Below are positions 42,685-54,099 of a stretch of DNA of 64,000 nucleotides, one piece after another. Origin of the DNA: Enterobacter asburiae (lineage in GTDB: Bacteria; Pseudomonadota; Gammaproteobacteria; Enterobacterales; Enterobacteriaceae). The first letter of the stretch is position 1; every line of letters starts with the position of its first letter. The stretch is from positions 124,001 to 188,000 of the forward strand of contig NZ_VRKN01000002.1 of NCBI RefSeq assembly GCF_008080435.1, read 5' to 3'. A program made the position numbers and the translations under genes. The notes below the pieces were generated by a model. That model was not told where the DNA came from and did not search any database. It was given only the letters and a program-made list of their open reading frames with translations.

Positions 42685-42764
42685 GTCGGGTGGCGGCTTC
42701 GCCTTACCCGACCTACGTGATGGTGCCATTTGTAGGCCGGGTAAGGCGAAGCCGCCACCCGGCA
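42685..42764. repeat. REP pair (BIME)
   Basis: Two oppositely oriented REP units, GGGTGGCGGCTTCGCCTTACCC and its inverse after GTAGGCC, lie between the convergent genes for the acetyltransferase and mrp. Such elements stabilise mRNA ends and bind gyrase or IHF in enterobacteria. Confidence 0.85.
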
Positions 42765-42779
42765 CTAAGCGAAGAGGAA

Positions 42780-43889
42780 TTACACCGCGCGGAACGCGAT
42801 TTCCCCTGGGATGATTTCGCCCTGCCAGTAGAGCTGCGCCGCAACGCGCCCCGCCAGTTGGCGATACATTTCTGCAAATTCGCTGTCCGGACGGCTGACC
42901 ACCGTCGGCTTTCCGCTGTCCAGATCTTCACGCAGGGTAATGTGCAGCGGCATCTGTCCCAGCAGTTGGGTATGATACTTCGCGGCCAGTTTTTCTGCGC
43001 CACCCGTACCGAAGATAGGTTCGTGGTGACCGCAGTTGCTGCAGATGTGCATGCTCATGTTCTCGACGATACCGAGCACCGGCACTTCCACCTTCTCGAA
43101 CATCACGATGCCTTTTTTGGCGTCGATCAGCGCGATATCCTGCGGCGTAGTCACGACGACCGCCCCCGTGACCGGAATGTTCTGCGCCAGCGTTAGCTGG
43201 ATGTCACCGGTGCCCGGCGGCATGTCCAGCACCAGATAATCCAGATCCGGCCACATCGTCTCCTGCAGCATCTGCAGCAGCGCTTTGCTGGCCATCGGGC
43301 CGCGCCAGACCATGGCGTTATCGTCAGTCACCAGGTAACCGATAGAGTTGGTCGCCAGACCGTGCGCCATGATTGGCGCCATATGGGTCCCGTCAGGTGA
43401 AGTTGGGCGCTGGTTTTCCGCGCCCAGCATGTTCGGAATAGACGGACCGTAGATATCCGCATCCAGAATACCGACCTTTGCCCCTTCCGCCGCCAGCGCC
43501 AGCGCCAGGTTTACGGCAGTAGAGGATTTCCCCACCCCGCCCTTGCCCGAGCTGACGGCAATAATGTTTTTCACGCCGTTCACGCCAGGCTGGTTTTTCA
43601 CGCGCTTCAGCGTGGCGATGCTGTGGCTCAGCTTCCAGTCAATCGCCTTCGCACCGGTAATGCGCAGCAGCTCAGAGCTGGTCTGCTCTTTCAGCGCGTC
43701 AAAGGCGCTGGTCCAGACGAACGGCATCTGCAACTCGATGTGCAGGGTATCGTCCAGCCAGGCAACGTGGTGTAACGCTTTCAGCGTAGTGAGATTATGC
43801 TTCAGGGTTGGATGCTGAAAGTTAGCCAGCGTCCCGGCGACCATTGCTCGTAAGGCTTCCGGCGATTTGGCCTGGGATTGAGAACTCAT
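42780..43889 (-). CDS. mrp: Iron-sulfur carrier ATPase Mrp (ApbC)
   Basis: A 369-aa P-loop NTPase that assembles and transfers Fe-S clusters. It has an N-terminal MIP18-like domain (about residues 1-90), the deviant Walker A motif SSGKGGVGKSS (about 113-123), and the cluster-binding CxxC in HICSNCGHHEP (about 283-286). The length equals E. coli Mrp. It is divergent from metG across about 135 bp, the usual arrangement in this family. Confidence 0.97.
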   Translation of the reverse strand: MSSQSQAKSPEALRAMVAGTLANFQHPTLKHNLTTLKALHHVAWLDDTLHIELQMPFVWTSAFDALKEQTSSELLRITGAKAIDWKLSHSIATLKRVKNQPGVNGVKNIIAVSSGKGGVGKSSTAVNLALALAAEGAKVGILDADIYGPSIPNMLGAENQRPTSPDGTHMAPIMAHGLATNSIGYLVTDDNAMVWRGPMASKALLQMLQETMWPDLDYLVLDMPPGTGDIQLTLAQNIPVTGAVVVTTPQDIALIDAKKGIVMFEKVEVPVLGIVENMSMHICSNCGHHEPIFGTGGAEKLAAKYHTQLLGQMPLHITLREDLDSGKPTVVSRPDSEFAEMYRQLAGRVAAQLYWQGEIIPGEIAFRAV

Positions 43890-44026
43890 CCCGACTCCTT
43901 TGTTCTTGTGAATAAGACCTTAGATGAACAAGTTTACCTGAAAGGCCGTGGTTTGTGCTTACTTAATAATGCCCCTTTTGGTAATATCAAAAACCCTTTT
44001 CACAGTTAAAAGAAGTAATGCCTACT

Positions 44027-46060
44027 ATGACTCAAGTCGCGAAGAAAATTCTGGTAACGTGCGCACTGCCGTACGCCAACGGCTCAATCCACCTCGGCCA
44101 CATGCTGGAGCATATCCAGGCTGATGTCTGGGTCCGTTACCAGCGAATGCGCGGCCATGAGGTTAATTTCATCTGTGCGGACGATGCCCACGGCACGCCG
44201 ATCATGCTGAAAGCGCAGCAGCTGGGGATTTCCCCGGAGCAGATGATTGCCGAAATGAGTCAGGAGCATCAGACTGATTTTGCTGGCTTTGACATCAGCT
44301 ATGACAACTATCACTCCACGCACAGCGACGAAAACCGCGAGCTGTCGGAGCTGATCTACGGTCGTCTGAAAGAGAACGGTTTCATTAAAAACCGCACCAT
44401 CTCTCAGCTGTACGATCCGGAAAAAGGCATGTTCTTGCCGGACCGTTTCGTCAAAGGCACCTGCCCGAAATGTAAATCCCCGGACCAGTACGGCGATAAC
44501 TGCGAAGTGTGCGGCGCAACCTACAGCCCGACCGAGCTTATCGAGCCGAAGTCCGTGGTATCCGGCGCCACGCCTGTGATGCGTGATTCCGAGCACTTCT
44601 TCTTCGACCTGCCGTCCTTCAGCGAAATGCTGCAGGCGTGGACCCGCAGCGGCGCGCTGCAGGAGCAGGTGGCGAACAAGATGCAGGAGTGGTTCGAATC
44701 CGGCCTGCAGCAGTGGGATATCTCCCGCGATGCACCGTATTTTGGTTTCGAAATCCCGAACGCACCGGGCAAATATTTCTACGTCTGGCTGGACGCGCCA
44801 ATCGGCTACATGGGCTCCTTCAAGAACCTGTGCGACAAGCGCGGCGACACCGTCAGCTTCGACGAATACTGGAAGAAAGATTCCACTGCCGAGCTGTATC
44901 ACTTCATCGGCAAAGACATCGTTTACTTCCACAGCCTGTTCTGGCCTGCGATGCTGGAAGGCAGCAACTTCCGTAAGCCAACCAACCTGTTCGTACACGG
45001 CTACGTGACGGTGAACGGTGCGAAGATGTCCAAGTCCCGCGGGACGTTCATCAAAGCCAGCACCTGGCTGAACCACTTCGACGCGGACAGCCTGCGCTAC
45101 TACTACACCGCGAAGCTCTCTTCCCGCATCGACGATATCGACCTGAACCTGGAAGATTTCGTGCAGCGCGTGAACGCGGATATCGTCAACAAGGTGGTGA
45201 ACCTGGCCTCCCGTAACGCGGGCTTTATCGCCAAACGTTTTGACGGCGTGATGGCGGCTGAACTGGCTGACCCTGCCCTGTACAAAACCTTTACCGACGC
45301 GGCGGCCACCATTGGCGAAGCCTGGGAAGCGCGTGAATTCGGTAAAGCGGTGCGTGAAATCATGGCCCTGGCGGACCTGGCGAACCGCTATGTCGACGAG
45401 CAGGCGCCGTGGGTGGTCGCTAAACAGGAAGGCCGCGACGCCGATCTGCAGGCCATCTGCTCCATGGGCATCAACCTGTTCCGCGTGCTGATGACCTACC
45501 TGAAGCCGGTTCTGCCGCAGCTGGCAGCCCGTGCTGAAGCGTTCCTGAACACCGAACTGACCTGGGATGCAATGGCGCAGCCGCTGCTCGGCCACAAGGT
45601 GAACACCTTCAAGGCGCTGTATAACCGCATCGAGATGAAGCAGGTTGAAGCCCTGGTGGAAGCGTCTAAAGAAGAAGTGAAGGCCGCTGCGGCACCGGTG
45701 ACCGGCCCGCTGGCGGACGATCCGATTCAGGAAACTATCACCTTTGATGATTTCGCCAAAGTCGACCTGCGCGTGGCGCTGATCGAAAACGCGGAGTTTG
45801 TGGAAGGCTCTGACAAGCTGCTGCGCCTGACGCTGGATCTGGGCGGCGAGAAGCGCAACGTCTTCTCCGGCATCCGTTCTGCGTATCCTGACCCACAGGT
45901 GCTGATCGGTCGTCAGACCGTGATGGTGGCGAACCTGGCGCCGCGCAAAATGCGCTTCGGCATATCCGAGGGGATGGTGATGGCCGCCGGCCCTGGCGGG
46001 AAAGATATCTTCCTGTTAAGCCCTGACGAAGGCGCGAAGCCGGGTCAGCAGGTCAAATAA
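44027..46060 (+). CDS. metG: Methionyl-tRNA synthetase
   Basis: A 677-aa class I synthetase that charges tRNA-Met. It contains the HIGH-type motif [10 protein letters not shown] (about residues 15-24), a zinc knuckle CPKC...CEVC (about 146-162), the KMSKS motif [10 protein letters not shown] (about 331-340), and a C-terminal tRNA-binding/dimerisation domain starting near [14 protein letters not shown] chose ATG 44027 (MTQVAKK), which reproduces the E. coli length; an upstream ATG at 44018 adds three residues. A strong terminator follows. Confidence 0.98.
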   Translation: MTQVAKKILVTCALPYANGSIHLGHMLEHIQADVWVRYQRMRGHEVNFICADDAHGTPIMLKAQQLGISPEQMIAEMSQEHQTDFAGFDISYDNYHSTHSDENRELSELIYGRLKENGFIKNRTISQLYDPEKGMFLPDRFVKGTCPKCKSPDQYGDNCEVCGATYSPTELIEPKSVVSGATPVMRDSEHFFFDLPSFSEMLQAWTRSGALQEQVANKMQEWFESGLQQWDISRDAPYFGFEIPNAPGKYFYVWLDAPIGYMGSFKNLCDKRGDTVSFDEYWKKDSTAELYHFIGKDIVYFHSLFWPAMLEGSNFRKPTNLFVHGYVTVNGAKMSKSRGTFIKASTWLNHFDADSLRYYYTAKLSSRIDDIDLNLEDFVQRVNADIVNKVVNLASRNAGFIAKRFDGVMAAELADPALYKTFTDAAATIGEAWEAREFGKAVREIMALADLANRYVDEQAPWVVAKQEGRDADLQAICSMGINLFRVLMTYLKPVLPQLAARAEAFLNTELTWDAMAQPLLGHKVNTFKALYNRIEMKQVEALVEASKEEVKAAAAPVTGPLADDPIQETITFDDFAKVDLRVALIENAEFVEGSDKLLRLTLDLGGEKRNVFSGIRSAYPDPQVLIGRQTVMVANLAPRKMRFGISEGMVMAAGPGGKDIFLLSPDEGAKPGQQVK

Positions 46061-46061
46061 C

Positions 46062-46094
46062 AAAAAAGCCGGAGATTATCTCCGGCTTTTTTTT
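46062..46094 (+). terminator. Terminator of metG
   Basis: AAAAAAGCCGGAGA-TTAT-CTCCGGC followed by TTTTTTTT, directly after the metG stop. Confidence 0.93.
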
Positions 46095-46095
46095 G

Positions 46096-46164
46096 CCCGG
46101 CGGCGCTACGCTTGCACGGGCCTACGGGTTTTGTAGGCCGGGTAAGGCGAAGCCGCCACCCGGC
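46096..46164. repeat. REP-type palindrome
   Basis: GTAGGCCGGGTAAGGCGAAG continuing into CCGCCACCCGGC, preceded by a diverged partner CCCGGCGGCGCTACGCTTGC. Same family as 42685-42764, between the convergent genes metG and yehS. Confidence 0.82.
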
Positions 46165-46170
46165 TAAAAA

Positions 46171-46641
46171 TCACGCCTTCGGGTGATGCACCCGGTGGGT
46201 CAGCCCGCGCAGGAAATTACGTAAAAACTGGTCGCCACACTCGCGGTAGTTTTTATGATCCGGCGCGCGCATCATGGCGGTCACTTCCGGCACCGACACG
46301 CGGTATTTTTGCTCCGTCATGATCGCCACAATATCGTCCGTTTTCAGCGAGAACGCGATGCGCAGCTTTTTCAGCACCGTGTTGTTGTTCACACGACGCT
46401 CCAGCGCCAGCTCCGGCGCGGACTCATCTTTGCCACGTTTGTCGTAAATCAGACCGTTCAGGAAACCCGACAGGATGATGTCCGGGCAGCGAACGAAGCC
46501 CTCTTCATCTTCTTTGGTCATCCAGGTGTCGAAACCTGCAGATGTGGATTCCATGTCAGACAGCGCAAGAATGCGCACCATGTCGTTGTTGTTCGCTTTC
46601 AGGGTGTAGCGCAGGCTACGAAGAATGTCGTTACTTAGCAT
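46171..46641 (-). CDS. yehS: DUF1456 family protein YehS
   Basis: A 156-aa protein with two copies of the DUF1456 unit: SNDILRSLRYTLKANNNDMV at the start and NTVLKKLRIAFSLKTDDIVA in the middle, each with a Lys/Asp-rich helix. ATG 46641 is chosen because it gives the E. coli length (156 aa); upstream in-frame codons lack homology. Function unknown; an RNA- or nucleoid-associated role has been suggested for the family. It follows btsSR on the same strand. Confidence 0.93.
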   Translation of the reverse strand: MLSNDILRSLRYTLKANNNDMVRILALSDMESTSAGFDTWMTKEDEEGFVRCPDIILSGFLNGLIYDKRGKDESAPELALERRVNNNTVLKKLRIAFSLKTDDIVAIMTEQKYRVSVPEVTAMMRAPDHKNYRECGDQFLRNFLRGLTHRVHHPKA

Positions 46642-46687
46642 AGAGCCTTCGAATGTCGATGATGCAATGGCGCGCAGTGTACCAGTT

Positions 46688-47407
46688 TTACAGGCCAATC
46701 GCCTCTTTCAAACTCTTCAGATAGCGACGGCTGACGGGTACTGTTTGCCCGGCACGCAGCACCAGCTCGGCCTGGCCGTTATCTTCCAGGCGGATCTCCT
46801 TCAGGTGCGCCATGTTCACCAGATACTGGCGGTGGCAGCGGATCAGCGGCGTGCGGCTCTCCAGCGTGCGCAGGGTCAGCTCGGTAAATCCTTCGTTCCC
46901 TTCCGCGCTGGTGACGAATACGCCGCTCAGGCGGCTGCTGACAAATGCCACATCATCCATCTGCAGAAGATAGATCCGGCTATGTCCGGTGCACGGGATA
47001 AACTTCAGCGGCTGCTGGTTTTCCGGCAACAGCGTGACATCCTGTACGGTTCGCTCCTGGCGTAAACGGGTGAGCGTTTTTTCCAGACGCTTCTCTTCAA
47101 TCGGCTTGAGTAAATAGTCAAACGCATGCTCCTCAAAGGCCTTAACGGCGTACTCGTCGAACGCCGTCAGAAACACGATGTAGGGGCGATGCGCCGGGTC
47201 GAGCATGCCGACCATCTCCAGCCCGCTGATGCGGGGCATCTGAATATCCAGGAACAGCACGTCCGGGCGCAGTTTGTGCACCGCGCCGATGGCTTCAATG
47301 GCGTTTGCGCACTCCCCCACAATCTCAATGTCAGGCTGCTCCTGCAGCAGAACGCGCAGGTTTTCCCGTGCCAGCGGCTCGTCATCCACAATCAGCACTC
47401 TTAACAT
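46688..47407 (-). CDS. btsR: LytTR response regulator BtsR
   Basis: A 239-aa regulator. It has a receiver domain (about residues 1-115) with the phospho-acceptor Asp in [13 protein letters not shown] near residue 54, and a LytTR DNA-binding domain (about 135-238). It pairs with the sensor BtsS, whose gene overlaps its start by seven bases. In E. coli the pair senses extracellular pyruvate and activates the transporter gene btsT. The length is the same as E. coli YehT (239 aa). Confidence 0.96.
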   Translation of the reverse strand: MLRVLIVDDEPLARENLRVLLQEQPDIEIVGECANAIEAIGAVHKLRPDVLFLDIQMPRISGLEMVGMLDPAHRPYIVFLTAFDEYAVKAFEEHAFDYLLKPIEEKRLEKTLTRLRQERTVQDVTLLPENQQPLKFIPCTGHSRIYLLQMDDVAFVSSRLSGVFVTSAEGNEGFTELTLRTLESRTPLIRCHRQYLVNMAHLKEIRLEDNGQAELVLRAGQTVPVSRRYLKSLKEAIGL

Positions 47408-49086
47408 GCGTTTTCCTCCAGCGGCAGTCGTACGGTAATACGGGTAAATCGGTCTGGCTCACAGGCGACGGTAATGCCACAGTCGTCGCCAAAATGCGCG
47501 CGCAGGCGTTTATCCACCAGGCTCATCCCTAAACCGCCGGAGACGGAAGGCTGGTAAAGCCCGGCATTATCTTCAATATCCAGCACCAGATGGTGGTTAA
47601 AACGGCTGGCGGCAATGGTTATCTCCCCTGTCCCCAAAAGCTGTGACGTGCCGTGTTTAATGGCGTTTTCGACAATAGGCTGCAGGGTAAAGGCCGGGAG
47701 ATGCTGATACGCCAGCTCATCCGGAACGGAGAGCGACACCTGCAGGCGCGACTGGAAACGCGCCTGCTCAATCTGCAGATAGGCATTCACGTGCTCAATC
47801 TCATCGGCGAGGGTCACGATCTCAGACGGCCGTTTCAGGTTCTTGCGGAAAAAGGTCGACAGAAACTGCACCAGCTGTGCGGCCTGATCGCTGTCACGGC
47901 GGATCACCGCTTTGAGCGTGTTGAGGGCATTAAACAGGAAATGCGGGTTGACCTGGGCATGCAGCAGCTTAATCTCGGACTGCGTCAGCAGGGCTTTCTG
48001 CCGTTCATACTGCCCGGCCAGGATCTGCGCGGAAAGCAGCTGGGCAATCCCCTCCCCCAGCGTGCGGTTGATGGAGCTGAACAGACGGTTTTTTGCCTCA
48101 TACAGTTTGATGGTCCCCATCACCCGCTGATTTTCCCCGCGCAGCGGAATCACCAGCGTGGAGCCCAGCTTGCACTGCGGATGCAGCGAACAGCGGTAAG
48201 GCACTTCGTTACCGTCGGCATACACCACCTCACCGGTTTCAATGGCGCGCAGCGTATAGGCGGAGGAGATCGGTTTACCCGGTAAATGGTGATCGTCCCC
48301 GGTACCGGTAAAGGCCAGCAGCCGCTCGCGGTCGGTTATGGCCACCGCACCGATGTCCAGCTCCTTGTAAAGCACCTGCGCGACCTTCATGCTGTTCTCT
48401 TCGTTAAACCCCTGGCGCAGGATCCCTTCGGTCGAAGCGGCGACCTTCAGCGCCGTGGCGGAAAAGGCCGAGGTGTATTTCTCAAACATGGCGCGCTTGT
48501 CGAGAAGAATACGCATAAACAGTGCCGCACCCACGGTGTTGGTTACCATCATCGGAGCGGCAATACTGCTGACCAGGTGCAGCGCATCTTCAAACGGACG
48601 GGCAATGAGCAGAATGATCGCCATCTGCGCCATTTCAGCCACAAAGGTAATGGCACCGGCGGTGAGCGGGCTAAAGACTTTATCCGGGCGGCCGCGTTTG
48701 ATCATATAGCTGTGCACCAGCCCGCCGAGCAGCCCTTCCACGATCGTGGAGATCATACAGCTGAGCGCCGTCATCCCGCCCATGGAATAGCGATGCAGCC
48801 CCCCGGTTAAACCGACAAGGCCACCGACGACGGGACCACCCAGCAGCCCGCCCATCACCGCACCGATAGCGCGCGTATTGGCAATAGAGTCTTCGATATG
48901 GAGACCGAAATAGGTCCCCATGATGCAGAAAATAGAGAAGGTGACGTAGCAGAGCAGCTTATGCGGCAGACGTACGGTGACCTGCATCAGCGGGATAAAC
49001 AGGCGCGTTTTGCTCATCAGCCAGGCAATAACAAGGAACACGCACATCTGCTGAAGCAACAGCAGCACCAGATTAAACTCGTACAT
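47401..49086 (-). CDS. btsS: LytS-type sensor histidine kinase BtsS
   Basis: A 561-aa inner-membrane kinase. An N-terminal 5TM-LytS sensor region (about residues 1-190, including [20 protein letters not shown]) is followed by a GAF domain (about 220-350) and a histidine kinase domain with the phospho-His in [15 protein letters not shown]. An ATPase with AIKHGTS (N box) completes it. I chose ATG 49086, which gives the exact E. coli length; the frame is open further upstream without homology. High-affinity pyruvate receptor by orthology. Confidence 0.95.
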   Translation of the reverse strand: MYEFNLVLLLLQQMCVFLVIAWLMSKTRLFIPLMQVTVRLPHKLLCYVTFSIFCIMGTYFGLHIEDSIANTRAIGAVMGGLLGGPVVGGLVGLTGGLHRYSMGGMTALSCMISTIVEGLLGGLVHSYMIKRGRPDKVFSPLTAGAITFVAEMAQMAIILLIARPFEDALHLVSSIAAPMMVTNTVGAALFMRILLDKRAMFEKYTSAFSATALKVAASTEGILRQGFNEENSMKVAQVLYKELDIGAVAITDRERLLAFTGTGDDHHLPGKPISSAYTLRAIETGEVVYADGNEVPYRCSLHPQCKLGSTLVIPLRGENQRVMGTIKLYEAKNRLFSSINRTLGEGIAQLLSAQILAGQYERQKALLTQSEIKLLHAQVNPHFLFNALNTLKAVIRRDSDQAAQLVQFLSTFFRKNLKRPSEIVTLADEIEHVNAYLQIEQARFQSRLQVSLSVPDELAYQHLPAFTLQPIVENAIKHGTSQLLGTGEITIAASRFNHHLVLDIEDNAGLYQPSVSGGLGMSLVDKRLRAHFGDDCGITVACEPDRFTRITVRLPLEENAC

Positions 49087-49303
49087 ACTCAAAACCGCAC
49101 ACGCTAAAAACGCGTAACATACACTGATGCGGGTTTGCTTTCTTTGAAGCATCCCAAAAAAGCGCAAAATCGTGTCCGTTATCACACCTTTTTCTGAATA
49201 TCGCGCATGCTTCGCATTATTTGTTCAAAAATCAATCAATCCTTCCTGGTTCGCCAAAGTGAGTCTACAGTTAAGCTGGGGACGCGTAAGCCAGGGGGCG
49301 AAT

Positions 49304-50044
49304 ATGGCGCTTTACACAATAGGCGAAGTGGCACTCCTTTGTGATATCAATCCCGTTACCCTACGGGCGTGGCAGCGACGGTATGGATTACTCAAACCGC
49401 AGAGGACCGACGGTGGGCATCGCCTTTTCAATGAGGCCGATATCGACCGCATCCGCGAAATTAAAAGCTGGATCGACAACGGGGTGCAGGTCGGCAAAGT
49501 GAAGTCCCTGCTGAGCCACGACGACCCGGACACGCAACACCTCTGGCGCGAACAACAGGAAACCCTGCTGCGACTCCTGCAGGCGGGCAATCTTCAGCGC
49601 GTGCGCGCATGGATAAAAGAGCAAGGCCGCGATTATCCGGCACAGACGCTGATCAACCATCTTTTCATTCCGCTCCGTCGACGTCTGCAGTGCCAGCAGT
49701 CCACCCTGCAGGCGCTGCTCAGCATGCTCGACGGGGTGCTGATCAACTACATTGCCGTCTGCCTTGCCTCGGCGAAGAACAAAGCCGGAAAAGATGCGCT
49801 GGTGGTCGGCTGGAACGTGCACGATACCACCCGCCTGTGGCTGGAAGCGTGGATTGCCACCCAGAAGGGCTGGCGCGTGGATGTCCTTGTGCACTCGCTG
49901 GCGCAGCTCAGACCTGAGTTTTTCGACGGGCAGACCCTGCTGGTCTGGTGTGGCGAAGTGCCCTCCGCCACGCAACAACAGCTGCTGACGGAGTGGCGAG
50001 AGAATGGTTACCCGGTTTATTCCCTTGGCCCGGATGAGCCATAA
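49304..50044 (+). CDS. mlrA: MerR-family curli/biofilm regulator MlrA
   Basis: A 246-aa transcription activator. It has an N-terminal MerR winged helix (ALYTIGEVALLCDINPVTLR, then AWQRRYGLLKPQRTDGGHRL) and a C-terminal B12-binding-like domain that lacks the metal-binding cysteines of true MerR. In E. coli it activates csgD together with RpoS. I chose ATG 49304 because the protein then aligns with E. coli MlrA from residue 1 and GGGGGCG precedes it. It is divergent from btsS. Confidence 0.94.
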   Translation: MALYTIGEVALLCDINPVTLRAWQRRYGLLKPQRTDGGHRLFNEADIDRIREIKSWIDNGVQVGKVKSLLSHDDPDTQHLWREQQETLLRLLQAGNLQRVRAWIKEQGRDYPAQTLINHLFIPLRRRLQCQQSTLQALLSMLDGVLINYIAVCLASAKNKAGKDALVVGWNVHDTTRLWLEAWIATQKGWRVDVLVHSLAQLRPEFFDGQTLLVWCGEVPSATQQQLLTEWRENGYPVYSLGPDEP

Positions 50045-50113
50045 CGGCATTTAATGGTTCATTAACAGCTGCGCTTCACCGTATAATTGTTCCGTTAACA
50101 ACAGGAGCACATG

Positions 50114-50227
50114 ATGAAGGCAACCAAACTGGCCATTATTACCCTTTTTGTCCTGATGGCCGTGAGCGGTATCGGCGGCGTGATGCTGGCAGGATACTCG
50201 TTTATTGTTCGTGGCGGTGTCGGCTGA
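50114..50227 (+). CDS. yohO: Small membrane protein YohO
   Basis: A 37-aa single-span protein, [20 protein letters not shown] and on, ending RGGVG. It corresponds in position and makeup to E. coli YohO (35 aa). AGGAG lies six bases before ATG 50114. Its 3' end overlaps the 3' end of the convergent yehW gene by 26 bp, as in E. coli. Function unknown. Confidence 0.85.
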   Translation: MKATKLAIITLFVLMAVSGIGGVMLAGYSFIVRGGVG

Positions 50228-50939
50228 GGTACAGCGCCAGCCGCTCAAAAAGGCGATCGACGACGATTGCCGCCAGCGCGACCAGCACAGCCCCCTGCAC
50301 AATATAAGCCGTATTAAATCCGCTCAGGCCGATAATAATCGGCGTTCCCAGCGTATTGGCACCGACCGTAGACGCAATGGTCGCCGTCCCGATGTTAACG
50401 ATCACCGATGTACGGATCCCGGCAATGATAACCGGTGCCGCAAGCGGTAGTTCAACCTTACGCAGCCGCTGGCCGCGACTCATCCCCATTCCTTCAGCCA
50501 CGCTCAGCACCGACGCCGGTACCGCCGCGAGGCCCGCCAGCGTGCCCTGCAGCACCGGCAATACGCCGTATAAAATCAGCGCGATAATGGCGGGCTGCTG
50601 ACCAAAGCCCATCACCGGAACCGCTATCGCCAGCACCGCCACCGGGGGAAACGTCTGACCAATGGCCGCTATCGTCTCCACCAGCGGACGAAACTCCTTG
50701 CCCGCAGTCCGCGTGACCGCGATGCCTGCGCCTGTGCCCAGCACAACCGCGATGGCGCTTGAGAGCGCCACCAGCCAGAGATGCGCCAGGGCAAGATTAA
50801 TAAAGCTCTCCTGCTGATAGACCGGCCGCGGCAACCCGGGAAAAAGGGTGCTAAACAGCGCCGCGCTGTGAGGCATCAGAAGCAGTAAGGCGACAAAGAG
50901 CGCTACCAGCCAGAGGAGCGGATCACGCAGTGCCTTCAC
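50202..50939 (-). CDS. yehW: ABC transporter permease YehW
   Basis: A 245-aa inner-membrane permease of the BinDPT family with about six hydrophobic segments and the EAA-type loop [21 protein letters not shown] (about residues 145-165). It is the third of four genes osmF-yehY-yehX-yehW in transcription order after the binding protein, and its start overlaps yehX by 17 bp. It forms the membrane channel with YehY. In E. coli the operon is RpoS- and osmotically induced; its role in glycine betaine uptake is low-affinity. Confidence 0.94.
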   Translation of the reverse strand: MKALRDPLLWLVALFVALLLLMPHSAALFSTLFPGLPRPVYQQESFINLALAHLWLVALSSAIAVVLGTGAGIAVTRTAGKEFRPLVETIAAIGQTFPPVAVLAIAVPVMGFGQQPAIIALILYGVLPVLQGTLAGLAAVPASVLSVAEGMGMSRGQRLRKVELPLAAPVIIAGIRTSVIVNIGTATIASTVGANTLGTPIIIGLSGFNTAYIVQGAVLVALAAIVVDRLFERLALYLSRHRHEQ

Positions 50940-51873
50940 GCATCACCTCCCCGGCCAGCAGATCGCGAAAATGTAAGGTTCCGCACGGCGTCCCACGGTC
51001 ATCCGAAACGGGCAATACCTCGCACTGGCGCGCGACAAACGCGGAAAGGGCATCCCGCAGGCTCATCTGTGCCTGCAGCGGTTCGCCGCTCACCGGTACC
51101 TCCTCCCGACGCATATAGTCGCCGACCGTGCGCAGGGAGAGCAGCCTCACGCCCAGCTCGCTGCGGCCAAAAAACTCGCGCACAAAGTCGCTCTTCGGCC
51201 ATGTTAATAGTTCAAGCGGCGAGCCCTGCTGCACCACTTCGCCATGATCCATCAGCACCAGATGGTCGGCCAGGCGCAGAGCTTCATCAATATCGTGCGT
51301 CACGAGAACGATCGTGCGTCCGAGAATGCGGTGAATGCGGGTCATCTCCGCCTGCAGTGCCCCGCGCGTGACCGGATCCAGCGCGCCGAAGGGTTCATCC
51401 ATCAGCAGCACCTGGGGGTTGGCCGCCAGCGCGCGCGCCACGCCCACGCGCTGCTGCTGGCCTCCGGATAACTGATGAGGATAGCGGTCGCGCAACGCGG
51501 GCTCTAACCCCAGCAGAGACATCAGTTCATCCACCCGGTCAGCGATTTTAGCTCGCGACCATTTCTCCAGCTGCAGCACGGTGGCGATGTTCTGCGCCAC
51601 CGTCCAGTGGGGAAACAGGCCGATAGACTGAATGGCATAGCCCATCCGACGGCGCAGCTCCAGCACCGGCAGGCTGCGAATCTCTTCTCCGGCAAAGCGA
51701 ATCAACCCGCTGTCATGCTCAACCAGCCGGTTGATCATCTTCAGCGTGGTGGATTTTCCCGAGCCCGAGGTGCCAATCAGCACGGAAAACGCGCCCTCGG
51801 CAAAGTTCAGGTTCAGATGGCTCGCCGCCGGGCGACCGGCAAAGGTTTTACTGACATCATGAAATTCAATCAT
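50923..51873 (-). CDS. yehX: ABC transporter ATPase YehX
   Basis: A 316-aa ATPase. It has Walker [10 protein letters not shown] (about residues 34-42), signature [15 protein letters not shown], Walker [13 protein letters not shown] and the H loop [13 protein letters not shown]-terminal CBS-like domain (about 245-316, [19 protein letters not shown]) is typical of osmoprotectant importers. I chose ATG 51873 ([11 protein letters not shown]); it overlaps yehY by eight bases. It powers import through YehW-YehY. Confidence 0.95.
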   Translation of the reverse strand: MIEFHDVSKTFAGRPAASHLNLNFAEGAFSVLIGTSGSGKSTTLKMINRLVEHDSGLIRFAGEEIRSLPVLELRRRMGYAIQSIGLFPHWTVAQNIATVLQLEKWSRAKIADRVDELMSLLGLEPALRDRYPHQLSGGQQQRVGVARALAANPQVLLMDEPFGALDPVTRGALQAEMTRIHRILGRTIVLVTHDIDEALRLADHLVLMDHGEVVQQGSPLELLTWPKSDFVREFFGRSELGVRLLSLRTVGDYMRREEVPVSGEPLQAQMSLRDALSAFVARQCEVLPVSDDRGTPCGTLHFRDLLAGEVMREGTA

Positions 51874-53023
51874 TGGCTCTTCTCCTGAGCAGCGCGAGCC
51901 ATAAGGCAAACAGCGCGTCGACAACGACCGCCAGCGCAATCGTGGGCACCACGCCCAGTAACACCAGATCGAGAGCACTGCTCAGCAGCCCCTGGAACAC
52001 CAGCGCGCCAAAGCCGCCCGCCCCAATCAGCGCCGCAATCACCGCCATGCCGACGGTTTGTACCGCCACCACCCGCAGGCTGCGCAGCAGCAGGGGCAGC
52101 GCCAGCGGGAGCTGAATCTTCCAGAAACACTGCCGCGTGCTCATGCCCATCGCATGGGCGCTTTCCAGCACATCCGGCGCAACCTGACCCAGGCCCGCGA
52201 CCACGCCACGCACCAGCGGCAACAGCGCATACAGCACCAGCGCGATAAGCGCGGGCGTTAACCCCGTTCCAGCTATTCCGAGCGTTCCCAGCACCGGAAA
52301 TGACTTCACCAGCCCGGCCAGCGGGGCAATCAGCAGGCCAAACAGCGCAACGGAAGGAATGGTCTGGATAACGTTGAGTACGGCAAAGACTCCGCCCTGG
52401 CGTGAAGGATGGCGATAGCACCACATGCCCAGGGGTATCCCGAGCAGGAGCGCCGGAAAGAGCGTGCCGAAGAGGATCGTCAGGTGTTGCGCCAGGGCAT
52501 CATCAAACACCTCCTGACGGTTGGCGTACTCTTTTAGCAGCGAGAGATTGTTCAGTTCCCCACTGAACAGCAGGAACAATGGAATACACCAGATCTGCGC
52601 GTTGAGCACCCAGCGCCAGACGGCGCTGGAGATGAGTCGACGAATGGCATCGCTGCTGGCCAGCAGACACAGCGCCAGCCACAGCCAGAGGCCGCTGCCC
52701 ACCGCGGTTCTCGCCAGCGGACTTTCCGCCGACGCCATATGCGTCGCCGCCAGCCCGGCCCCCCAGAACAGGATGATAAACAGCCCTTCAGCGAGGAGCA
52801 GCGTCAGCCACTGCGCCGTACGCCCTTGCCAGAGCGATAGCGCAACCCACGCGCCCAGCGCCGCCGCCAGCCACCACGGCGTGAACGACCAGATGTCCCA
52901 GAGCGCGCGCCCTTCCCCTGACATCAGGCGATTAGGGGCGACATTCACAAACGGCAGCGCGACTGCCGCGATGGCCACGCAGGCCAACAGCAGCAGTACG
53001 CGGTTATGACATTTTATTGGCAC
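51866..53023 (-). CDS. yehY: ABC transporter permease YehY
   Basis: A 385-aa permease, the same length as E. coli YehY. The N-terminal half has extra hydrophobic segments (about residues 8-150); the C-terminal half is the BinDPT permease domain with the EAA loop [20 protein letters not shown]. It is coupled by an eight-base overlap to yehX and lies 12 bp after osmF. It partners YehW in the osmoprotectant-type importer. Confidence 0.95.
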   Translation of the reverse strand: MPIKCHNRVLLLLACVAIAAVALPFVNVAPNRLMSGEGRALWDIWSFTPWWLAAALGAWVALSLWQGRTAQWLTLLLAEGLFIILFWGAGLAATHMASAESPLARTAVGSGLWLWLALCLLASSDAIRRLISSAVWRWVLNAQIWCIPLFLLFSGELNNLSLLKEYANRQEVFDDALAQHLTILFGTLFPALLLGIPLGMWCYRHPSRQGGVFAVLNVIQTIPSVALFGLLIAPLAGLVKSFPVLGTLGIAGTGLTPALIALVLYALLPLVRGVVAGLGQVAPDVLESAHAMGMSTRQCFWKIQLPLALPLLLRSLRVVAVQTVGMAVIAALIGAGGFGALVFQGLLSSALDLVLLGVVPTIALAVVVDALFALWLALLRRRAND

Positions 53024-53035
53024 AGCCCTTTCCCG

Positions 53036-53953
53036 TTACTTCACAAGCCCTTGTTGTTTCAGGAAGTCGGCGGCCACTTTTTTGGCATCCAGCCCCTCGA
53101 CGGCAATGCTGGCATTCAGCTGTTGCAGCGTTTTTTCATCCAGTTTCTCGAAGACCGGTTTGAGCCAGTCGGCAATCTCCGGATAGGCTTTCAGCACCGC
53201 CTCACGCACGACCGGGGTCGGAGCGTAAATCGGCTGTACGCCTTTAGGATCGGTCAGGGTTTGCAGGCCGAGCGCCGCCACCGGGCCGTCGGTGCCGTAG
53301 GCCATTGCCGCGTTAACGCCAGAGGTTTGCTGCGCCGCCGCTTTGATGGTCACCGCGGTATCCCCGCCCGCCAGAGAGAGCAGTTGCGCCTGATCGAGTT
53401 TGAAACCGTAGGCTTTTTCAAACGCGGGCAGCGCGTCAGGACGCTCGATAAACTCCGCAGACGCTGCAAGCTTAAAGTCGCCCTTCTCTTTCAGATAGCG
53501 GCTGAGATCCGCCAGAGTAGTCAGCTTACCTTTCTCCGCCACGTCCTTGCGCACCGCGATAGTCCAGGTGTTGTTGGCCGGGGCTGGCGTCAGCCAGACC
53601 AGTTTGTTCTGTTCCGCGTCGAGTTTTTTGACTTTCTCATATCCGGCGCTGGCGTTTTTCCATGCCGGATCGTTTTCTTGTTTGAAGAAGAACGCGCCGT
53701 TGCCGGTGTATTCCGGATAGATATCCAGCTCGCCGGAGGTGATCGCGCCGCGCACGACGGGCGTGGTGCCGAGCTGGACTTTATTGACGGTTTTCACGCC
53801 ATGGCTTTCCAGCACCTGCAAAATAATATTGCCGAGCAGCGCGCCTTCGGTATCGATCTTCGAGCCCACTTTTACCGGCTCCGCCGCCTGAAGCGGCAGA
53901 CTCAGAACCGCCAGCAGCACCGCAGATCCCAACATCCCCTTTGCAATCGTCAT
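53036..53953 (-). CDS. osmF: Periplasmic binding protein OsmF (YehZ)
   Basis: A 305-aa OpuAC-type binding protein. The signal peptide ends near residue 23 (LSLPLQAAE). The mature protein begins VKVGSKIDTEGALLGNIILQ and includes GELDIYPEYTGNGAFF, the ligand-cleft region. It is the first gene of osmF-yehYXW; E. coli osmF is RpoS-dependent and induced by osmotic stress. The length is identical to E. coli OsmF. Confidence 0.95.
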   Translation of the reverse strand: MTIAKGMLGSAVLLAVLSLPLQAAEPVKVGSKIDTEGALLGNIILQVLESHGVKTVNKVQLGTTPVVRGAITSGELDIYPEYTGNGAFFFKQENDPAWKNASAGYEKVKKLDAEQNKLVWLTPAPANNTWTIAVRKDVAEKGKLTTLADLSRYLKEKGDFKLAASAEFIERPDALPAFEKAYGFKLDQAQLLSLAGGDTAVTIKAAAQQTSGVNAAMAYGTDGPVAALGLQTLTDPKGVQPIYAPTPVVREAVLKAYPEIADWLKPVFEKLDEKTLQQLNASIAVEGLDAKKVAADFLKQQGLVK

Positions 53954-54099
53954 TCCACTATCCTCATTTATTTTGCTGCCTTTTTCAGAGGCTTGAGAGA
54001 AAAGCGTAGCTTAAAACGGCCGAATTAACCGTCAAAATGCCTTTTTAGCATAAGGTAAGACGCATCCCCCGCAGGACGGGGGATGCAAAGGAGGGAAGG

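Noticed and set aside
44084-45595. 503-aa leftward open frame
   Set aside because: It is fully antisense to metG, arises from high-GC codon bias and has no ribosome binding site or domain.
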